Shown here piece after piece: positions 1 through 3,578 of a DNA stretch of 5,352 bases. The notes under the pieces are model-generated. The model was not told the DNA's origin. It saw only the letters and a program-made list of their open reading frames with translations, and did not search any database. The position numbers and the translations under genes are program-made. Every line of letters begins with the position of its first letter. The first letter of the stretch is position 1. Origin of the DNA: PFJX01 sp964440155 (GTDB lineage Bacteria; Pseudomonadota; Gammaproteobacteria; Burkholderiales; Thiobacillaceae); contig CAYTRH010000188.1 in assembly GCA_964440155.1 (NCBI GenBank), forward strand, positions 1-5,352, read 5' to 3'.

Positions 1-43
1 CCAAAACCGAAGGTTGGGGGTTCGAGCCCCTCCTGGCCTGCCA
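1..43 (+). tRNA. trpT: tRNA-Trp (CCA anticodon), 3' half, cut by the window start
   Basis: The window opens on the anticodon. Bases 1-3 are CCA, followed by the 3' anticodon strand (6-10), a 5-nt variable loop (11-15), a T stem 16-20/28-32 with one G-U pair, and the T loop TTCGAGC (21-27). Then come the 3' acceptor strand CTGGCCT (33-39), discriminator G (40) and an encoded CCA end (41-43). The CCA anticodon and G discriminator are those expected of tRNA-Trp. The 5' half (acceptor, D arm) lies outside the window. In many Proteobacteria tRNA-Trp sits between tufB and secE, which agrees with the gene that follows. Confidence 0.93.
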
Positions 44-85
44 CCTCTTAGACGTACACGGAACCAGCCGGACAACTCCCCCACG

Positions 86-433
86 ATGGCGGACAACCTC
101 AAGTTACTGGCGGCCGGGCTGCTGATTGCGGCCGGCATCGCCGGCTTTTATGTTTTTGCGGACATGCCCACCGTGGTGCGCGTGGTCTCCGTGCTGGCAG
201 GGCTGGCGGCCGCGGCGGGGGTCATGTGGTACACCGAGGCGGGTCGCCGTTTCTATGGTTTCAGTCAGGAAGCCGTGGTCGAGGCGCGCAAGGTGGTCTG
301 GCCGACGCGCAAGGAAACCTTGCAGATGACCGGCGTGGTGTTGGTATTCGTCATCATCATGGCGCTGTTCCTTTGGCTGGTCGATGGTTTGTTGAGCTGG
401 ATCGTGCACTACCTGATGGGCAGGGGCGGCTGA
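86..433 (+). CDS. secE: Preprotein translocase subunit SecE
   Basis: SecE is the small clamp subunit of the SecYEG channel in the inner membrane and steadies SecY during protein export. The 115-residue product has three hydrophobic segments, roughly residues 7-24, 30-48 and 83-107. The family signature, an amphipathic segment running into EARKVVWPTRKET (66-78), lies just before the last, essential helix. Three helices and a length near the 127 residues of E. coli SecE match the beta/gamma-proteobacterial form; many other bacteria have a single-helix SecE. The ATG at 86 is chosen because the frame's only earlier ATG (14) lies inside the tRNA. No good Shine-Dalgarno sequence precedes it; the nearest purines are GGA around 70-72. 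The stop codon overlaps the nusG start. Confidence 0.95.
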   Translation: MADNLKLLAAGLLIAAGIAGFYVFADMPTVVRVVSVLAGLAAAAGVMWYTEAGRRFYGFSQEAVVEARKVVWPTRKETLQMTGVVLVFVIIMALFLWLVDGLLSWIVHYLMGRGG

Positions 434-966
434 TGACGATGCAATGGTATGTGGTGCATGCCTACTCCGGCTTCGAGAAGAGCGTCATGCGTGCGCTCAA
501 GGAACGGATCGAGCGTGCCGGTATGCAGGACCAGTTTGGCGACATCCTCGTGCCGGTGGAAGAAGTCGTGGAGATGAAGGGCGGCCAGAAGCGCACGACC
601 GAGCGCAAGTTCTACCCTGGCTACGTGCTGGTACAGATGCAGATGAACGATGACACCTGGCATCTGGTCAAGAGCACGCCCAAGGTGACCGGATTCGTCG
701 GTGGCACGGCCAACAAGCCGGCACCCATCCCGGCCAAGGAAGTGGAATCCATCTTGCACCAGATGCAGGAGGGCGTGGAAAAGCCGAAGCACAAGATCAC
801 GTTCGAGATCGGCGAGCAGGTGCGCGTGATCGACGGGCCGTTCAACGAGTTCAACGGCACGGTCGAGGATGTCAACTACGAGAAAAACAAGCTGCGTGTG
901 TCGGTGACCATCTTCGGCCGCGCGACGCCGGTGGAGTTGGACTTCTCGCAGATCGAGAAAGCTTGA
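433..966 (+). CDS. nusG: Transcription termination/antitermination factor NusG
   Basis: NusG binds elongating RNA polymerase through its N-terminal domain. Its C-terminal KOW domain contacts Rho or ribosomal protein S10, suppressing pausing and coupling transcription to translation. The 177-residue product (E. coli 181) starts with the NGN signature WYVVHAYSGFEK (5-16), has ERKFYPGYVLV (57-67) and WHLVKSTPKVTGFVGG (76-91), then a KOW domain from about 125 to the end. F161, in IFGRATPVEL, corresponds to E. coli F165 at the S10/Rho contact surface. The ATG at 433 shares its A with the secE TGA stop (431-433), suggesting translational coupling. A purine-rich AGGGGC (422-427) gives suitable ribosome-binding spacing. 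An in-frame ATG at 439 is an alternative start two codons later. Confidence 0.97.
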   Translation: MTMQWYVVHAYSGFEKSVMRALKERIERAGMQDQFGDILVPVEEVVEMKGGQKRTTERKFYPGYVLVQMQMNDDTWHLVKSTPKVTGFVGGTANKPAPIPAKEVESILHQMQEGVEKPKHKITFEIGEQVRVIDGPFNEFNGTVEDVNYEKNKLRVSVTIFGRATPVELDFSQIEKA

Positions 967-979
967 CGGCAATGAATCA

Positions 980-1010
980 GGCGCGCTTTGGCGCGCGAGC
1001 TTCGCGCGCC
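980..1010 (+). repeat. GC-rich inverted repeats forming mutually exclusive hairpins in the nusG-rplK spacer
   Basis: Starting 14 nt after the nusG stop, GCGCGC occurs three times (981-986, 991-996, 1004-1009). The longest hairpin is 990-998 paired with 1002-1010: nine perfect pairs with a 3-nt GCT loop. A competing hairpin joins 981-986 to 991-996 across TTTG, and a third option pairs 980-986 with 1004-1010. No U-run follows (TTGCGG instead), so a standard intrinsic terminator is unlikely. A pause site, a partial attenuator or an mRNA-end-protecting structure would each fit; the role is inferred only. Confidence 0.5.
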
Positions 1011-1042
1011 TTGCGGTGCGTGGACCAGAGGAGCGCCAGTAG

Positions 1043-1079
1043 GGTGACCGAACGCGCGATCGTACTCACCAACCAGGAG
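1043..1079 (+). promoter_or_regulatory. Candidate L1 feedback site in the rplK leader, with the rplK ribosome binding site
   Basis: In E. coli, ribosomal protein L1 represses rplKA by binding a structured RNA just upstream of rplK. Here the same position folds into a two-part hairpin. GGTGA (1043-1047) pairs with TCACC (1066-1070). Inside, ACG (1052-1054) pairs with CGT (1061-1063), separated by an asymmetric internal loop (CCGA on one side, AC on the other). The ribosome binding site AGGAG (1075-1079) follows four nt after the stem, six nt before the ATG. Position and the interrupted-helix shape favour an L1 target, but I could not match the bases to the L1-binding sequence of 23S rRNA, so this stays tentative. 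I see no convincing -35/-10 promoter in this spacer. Confidence 0.3.
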
Positions 1080-1085
1080 TGGTAA

Positions 1086-1517
1086 ATGGCCAAGAAGATT
1101 ACTGGCTACATCAAACTGCAAGTGCCGGCGGGCAAAGCCAACCCCTCGCCGCCGATCGGCCCGGCGCTGGGTCAGCGCGGTCTCAACATCATGGAATTCT
1201 GCAAGGCGTTCAATGCCCAGACCCAGGGCATGGAACCGGGCCTGCCGATCCCCGTGGTGATCACCGCGTTTGCCGACAAGAGCTTCACCTTCGTGATGAA
1301 GACGCCGCCGGCCACCGTATTGATCAAGAAGGCCGCGGGCGTGCAGAAGGGCAGCGCCAAGCCGCACACCGACAAGGTCGGTACCATCACGCGCGCCCAG
1401 CTCGAGGAGATCGCCAAGACCAAGATGCCCGATCTGACCGCTGCCGACATGGATGCCGCCGTGCGCACCATCGCCGGCTCGGCGCGCAGCATGGGTCTCA
1501 ACGTGGAGGGGGTGTGA
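1086..1517 (+). CDS. rplK: 50S ribosomal protein L11
   Basis: L11 binds 23S rRNA at the GTPase-associated centre with the L10-L12 stalk, helps factor-driven GTP hydrolysis and is needed for RelA-dependent stringent response. The 143-residue product is collinear with the E. coli protein (142). The N-terminal domain starts MAKK and holds the proline-rich stretch NPSPPIGPALGQ (19-30); P22 and P23 are at the positions linked to thiostrepton sensitivity in the family. The rRNA-binding C-terminal domain covers about 75-143, with KKAAG and the terminal GSARSMGL block. The ATG at 1086 has a strong AGGAG six nt upstream. An overlapping reading frame from 1079 is a shadow. The gene ends one base before rplA, so L11 and L1 are probably coupled in translation. 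Confidence 0.98.
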   Translation: MAKKITGYIKLQVPAGKANPSPPIGPALGQRGLNIMEFCKAFNAQTQGMEPGLPIPVVITAFADKSFTFVMKTPPATVLIKKAAGVQKGSAKPHTDKVGTITRAQLEEIAKTKMPDLTAADMDAAVRTIAGSARSMGLNVEGV

Positions 1518-1518
1518 C

Positions 1519-2220
1519 ATGGCCAAACAGTCCAAACGCGTGCGCGAGCTGAAGAGCAAGGTCGATCGCACCAAGCTGTATGCCATCGACGAGGCGCTGG
1601 CGCTGCTGAAAGAGACGGCCACCGCCAAGTTCGATGAGTCCATCGACGCGGCCGTGGTGCTCGGCGTCGATCCGCGCAAGTCCGACCAGGTGGTGCGGGG
1701 CTCCGTGGTCATGCCGCATGGTCTGGGCAAGACGGTGCGCGTGGCGGTGTTCGCGCAGGGTGCCAACGCCGAAGCCGCCAAGGCGGCCGGTGCCGACATC
1801 GTCGGCTTCGAAGACCTGGCTGCCGAGGTGAAGGCCGGCAAGCTGGACTTCGACGTGGTCATCGCCACACCCGACGCGATGCGCGTGGTCGGCCAACTCG
1901 GCCAGATCCTCGGACCGCGCGGTCTGATGCCCAACCCCAAGGTCGGCACCGTGACGCCCAACGTCGCCGAAGCGATCAAGAACGCCAAGGCCGGCCAGGT
2001 GCAGTACCGCACGGACAAGGGCGGCATCATCCACGCCAGCATCGGCCGCGCCTCGTTCGCGCCGGAAGCGCTGCGCGGCAACCTGGCGGCATTGCTGGAG
2101 GCGCTGAACAAGGCCAAGCCGGCGAGCAGCAAGGGTATCTACATGAAACGCGTGGCGCTCTCCAGCACGATGGGCATCGGTGTGCGCATCGATCAGGCCA
2201 GCCTGAGCGCGCCGCAGTAA
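1519..2220 (+). CDS. rplA: 50S ribosomal protein L1
   Basis: L1 forms the mobile stalk at the ribosomal E site that helps deacylated tRNA leave. In many bacteria it also represses its own rplKA mRNA. The 233-residue product (E. coli 234) has the family signature GQLGQILGPRGLMPNPKVGT (125-144). Domain I residues come from both ends, around F38 and the C-terminal SSTMGIG, with T217 and M218 at the RNA-recognition positions known from Thermus L1. The retained RNA-binding residues are consistent with autoregulation, but the target RNA upstream of rplK is only tentatively identified. The ATG at 1519 is one base after the rplK stop. GGAGG (1505-1509), inside the end of rplK, is its ribosome binding site, nine nt from the start. 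Confidence 0.98.
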   Translation: MAKQSKRVRELKSKVDRTKLYAIDEALALLKETATAKFDESIDAAVVLGVDPRKSDQVVRGSVVMPHGLGKTVRVAVFAQGANAEAAKAAGADIVGFEDLAAEVKAGKLDFDVVIATPDAMRVVGQLGQILGPRGLMPNPKVGTVTPNVAEAIKNAKAGQVQYRTDKGGIIHASIGRASFAPEALRGNLAALLEALNKAKPASSKGIYMKRVALSSTMGIGVRIDQASLSAPQ

Positions 2221-2236
2221 ACGCAAGAACTTTGGG

Positions 2237-2266
2237 CCTCCGGCGAGCCTGTCGAGTCGCCGGAGG
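2237..2266 (+). repeat. 10-bp perfect stem-loop after rplA
   Basis: CCTCCGGCGA (2237-2246) is exactly complementary to TCGCCGGAGG (2257-2266) around a 10-nt loop, beginning 17 nt after the rplA stop. The sequence after it (ATCGTCAAAG) lacks a U-run, so it is not a classic intrinsic terminator. It could be a weak attenuator, a processing or stability element at the end of rplKA mRNA, or the 5' domain of the L10 leader that follows. Its CCGGAGG strand can also pair with CCTCCGG at 2366-2372, beyond the L10 core. Confidence 0.55.
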
Positions 2267-2270
2267 ATCG

Positions 2271-2440
2271 TCAAAGACCGTAGACGCCGCAAGGCTTAAT
2301 CACGTCCGCGCAGGCGGGCATGGTCTACGCAGACGGTGTCACCCGGACTGGAATCTCCTTCGGTGCCTCCGGAGGTCTCCTGGTTCAGGTCGCCGTGGGT
2401 GCGGCGGAGCGATCCGCCGTGTGTTGACTTGAAAGGAGAA
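2271..2440 (+). promoter_or_regulatory. L10 leader: autoregulatory RNA bound by the L10-L12 complex, upstream of rplJ
   Basis: The 227-nt rplA-rplJ spacer holds the conserved L10-leader core. AGACCGTAG (2275-2283), a small GCC-GCAA-GGC hairpin (2286-2295), CTTAATC (2295-2301) and CTACGCAGACGGTG (2325-2338) appear in the order I recall for this RNA family. GTAGAC (2280-2285) pairs with GTCTAC (2323-2328). An outer ACC/GGT helix (2277-2279/2335-2337) leaves a one-sided GCAGAC bulge (2329-2334), suited to the kink-turn L10 recognises. A second arm pairs 2304-2309 with 2314-2319. Further down are the palindrome CCTCCGGAGG (2366-2375) and a hairpin 2401-2408/2413-2420 with a GCGA tetraloop, just before the ribosome binding site AAGGAG (2433-2438). 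In E. coli, excess L10-L12 binding here shuts off rplJL translation. I saw no clear promoter. Confidence 0.82.
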
Positions 2441-2447
2441 GGACCTG

Positions 2448-2945
2448 ATGAGTCTGAATCTGGAAGACAAGAAGGCCGTCGTGGCCGAGGTCTCGGCGCG
2501 TGTCGCCGAAGCCCAGACCATCGTGGTGGCCGAGTATCGGGGCGTGCAGGTCAGTCATCTCACCGAACTGCGCAAGAAGGCACGCGAACAGGGTGTCTAC
2601 CTGCGTGTGTTGAAGAACACCCTGGTGCGTCGGGCGGTCGACGGTACGCCGTTCGCCGGTCTGGCCGAGCACATGGTCGGCCCGCTGATCTACGGCATGT
2701 CCGCTGATCCGGTGGCTGCGGCCAAGGTGCTCAACGATTTCGCCCGGACCAACGACAAGCTCGCGCTCAAGGCCGGTTGCTACGCCGGCAAGGTGCTCGA
2801 CCTCGCCGGGGTGCAGGCGTTGGCGTCGATCCCGAGCCGCGACGAATTGCTCGCCAAGCTGTTGGGCGTCATGCAGGCGCCGGTGTCCGGGTTTGCCGGC
2901 TGCCTGGCCGCGCTGGCCAAACAGCGCGAGGAAGCTGCCGCCTGA
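2448..2945 (+). CDS. rplJ: 50S ribosomal protein L10
   Basis: L10 anchors the L7/L12 dimers to 23S rRNA and L11 at the base of the stalk, and with L12 acts as the repressor of its own operon. The product is 165 residues, the same as E. coli. The N-terminal RNA-binding domain includes EYRGV (29-33), the LRKKAREQGVYLRVLKNTLVRR block (41-62) and DGTPF (65-69). The C-terminal helical tail (about 131-165), ending in an Ala/Glu-rich run, is the L12-binding spine. With this length, two L12 dimers per L10 are expected by analogy with E. coli; Thermus-type proteins with a longer tail carry three. The ATG at 2448 has AAGGAG nine nt upstream. Confidence 0.98.
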   Translation: MSLNLEDKKAVVAEVSARVAEAQTIVVAEYRGVQVSHLTELRKKAREQGVYLRVLKNTLVRRAVDGTPFAGLAEHMVGPLIYGMSADPVAAAKVLNDFARTNDKLALKAGCYAGKVLDLAGVQALASIPSRDELLAKLLGVMQAPVSGFAGCLAALAKQREEAAA

Positions 2946-2995
2946 TCGCCACCGGACCGGAACCACCGAAAAGTTTTTTGCATTAGGAGAAAGAA

Positions 2996-3373
2996 ATGGC
3001 TGTAAGCAAGGAAGACATCCTGGAAGCCGTCGGCAACATGACGGTGATGGAACTGAACGACCTGGTCAAGGCGTTCGAAGAGAAGTTCGGCGTGTCAGCA
3101 GCGGCGTTGGCCGTGGCCGCGCCGGGTGCGGGCGGTGCTGCTGCGCCCGCTGCCGAGGAGAAGACCGAGTTCGACGTGATCCTGACCGGTGCCGGTGCCA
3201 ACAAGGTCGCCGTCATCAAGGTGGTGCGTGCGATCACCGGCTTGGGCCTGAAGGAAGCCAAGGATCTGGTGGACGGCGCACCCAAGCCGGTCAAGGAAGG
3301 GTGCCCCAAGGCGGAAGCCGAGGACATCCAGAAGCAGTTGGTCGAAGCGGGCGCCACCGTCGAGATCAAGTAA
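2996..3373 (+). CDS. rplL: 50S ribosomal protein L7/L12
   Basis: L7/L12 is the only multicopy ribosomal protein; its dimers recruit and activate translation GTPases. The 125-residue product has the N-terminal dimerisation domain (about 1-34, with MTVMELNDLVKAFEEKFGVS at 15-34). An Ala/Gly/Pro hinge (35-53) and the globular C-terminal domain (about 54-125) follow. The factor-contact face is intact: K70, V71, I74, K75 and R78, equivalent to E. coli K65, V66, I69, K70 and R73, within ANKVAVIK and followed by TGLGLKEAKDLV. The 50-nt gap from rplJ carries a T6 run (2974-2979) and AGGAG (2985-2989) six nt before the ATG. An unstructured U-rich region before a strong ribosome binding site would suit the extra translation this protein needs (inference). 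C103 is unusual, as E. coli L12 has no cysteine. Confidence 0.98.
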   Translation: MAVSKEDILEAVGNMTVMELNDLVKAFEEKFGVSAAALAVAAPGAGGAAAPAAEEKTEFDVILTGAGANKVAVIKVVRAITGLGLKEAKDLVDGAPKPVKEGCPKAEAEDIQKQLVEAGATVEIK

Positions 3374-3386
3374 CGCCGACATGGCG

Positions 3387-3404
3387 TGGGCAATGGTTTG
3401 CCCA
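3387..3404 (+). repeat. Short stem-loop after rplL
   Basis: TGGGCAA (3387-3393) pairs perfectly with TTGCCCA (3398-3404) around a TGGT loop, starting 13 nt after the rplL stop. A G-U pair (3386/3405) can extend it. No U-run follows. It lies five nt before the larger stem-loop, so the two may act as one 3'-end or processing structure between rplL and rpoB. Confidence 0.5.
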
Positions 3405-3409
3405 TACCG

Positions 3410-3455
3410 GGCTGGCGGCTCCGGACAGCTTCTGTCCGCGGCCGACCAGCCTTTT
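3410..3455 (+). terminator. Terminator/attenuator-like stem-loop between rplL and rpoB
   Basis: GGCTGG (3410-3415) pairs with CCAGCC (3446-3451), and CGGC (3416-3419) with GCCG (3441-3444) after a one-base A bulge. Then come a T-G pair and a C-C mismatch, and CGGACAG (3422-3428) pairs with CTGTCCG (3432-3438) round a CTT loop. That is about 18 pairs, followed directly by TTTT (3452-3455). In E. coli this spacer holds a partial attenuator and an RNase III site that make ribosomal proteins more abundant than RNA polymerase subunits. The structure here would serve either role. The U-run is short, which suits partial rather than full termination. The role is inferred from position and shape. Confidence 0.5.
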
Positions 3456-3533
3456 CGCGCTACCGGTATCACGCATCAGCAAACGGAAACCGATGGGCCG
3501 CGAGGGGTCTCGCGCTGCGTCGGAACTTGATTA

Positions 3534-3568
3534 CTGATCCCTGATCCCTGTTGCCAGAACCCTGTTGA
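3534..3568 (+). repeat. Small 7-nt periodic repeat just upstream of the rpoB ribosome binding site
   Basis: CTGATCC occurs twice in tandem (3534-3540, 3541-3547). It continues in the same 7-nt phase as CTGTTGC, CAGAACC and CTGTTGA, so CCCTGTTG also recurs 14 nt apart (3546-3553, 3560-3567). The last unit runs into GAGGGAG, the rpoB ribosome binding site. Units 3-5 are degenerate, and chance cannot be excluded for so short an array. No function is known to me. Confidence 0.4.
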
Positions 3569-3578
3569 GGGAGCCTCC

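Noticed and set aside
14..85. Upstream in-frame extension of secE from ATG 14
   Set aside because: The extension lies within the tRNA-Trp gene, and the added residues are not SecE-like.
1011..1041. TTGCGG as a -35 box of an rplK promoter
   Set aside because: No acceptable -10 element lies 16-19 nt downstream. A promoter here is plausible from E. coli but not supported by these bases.
876..2132. Long minus-strand open frame (418 codons) across rplK and rplA
   Set aside because: It lies opposite two certain ribosomal protein genes. Its length follows from the high-GC codon pattern of the plus strand, and its product resembles no family I know.
2974..2979. T6 run between rplJ and rplL as an intrinsic terminator
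   Set aside because: No stable hairpin precedes it, and termination here would cut off rplL, which must be expressed above rplJ. It more likely keeps the rplL start region unstructured.
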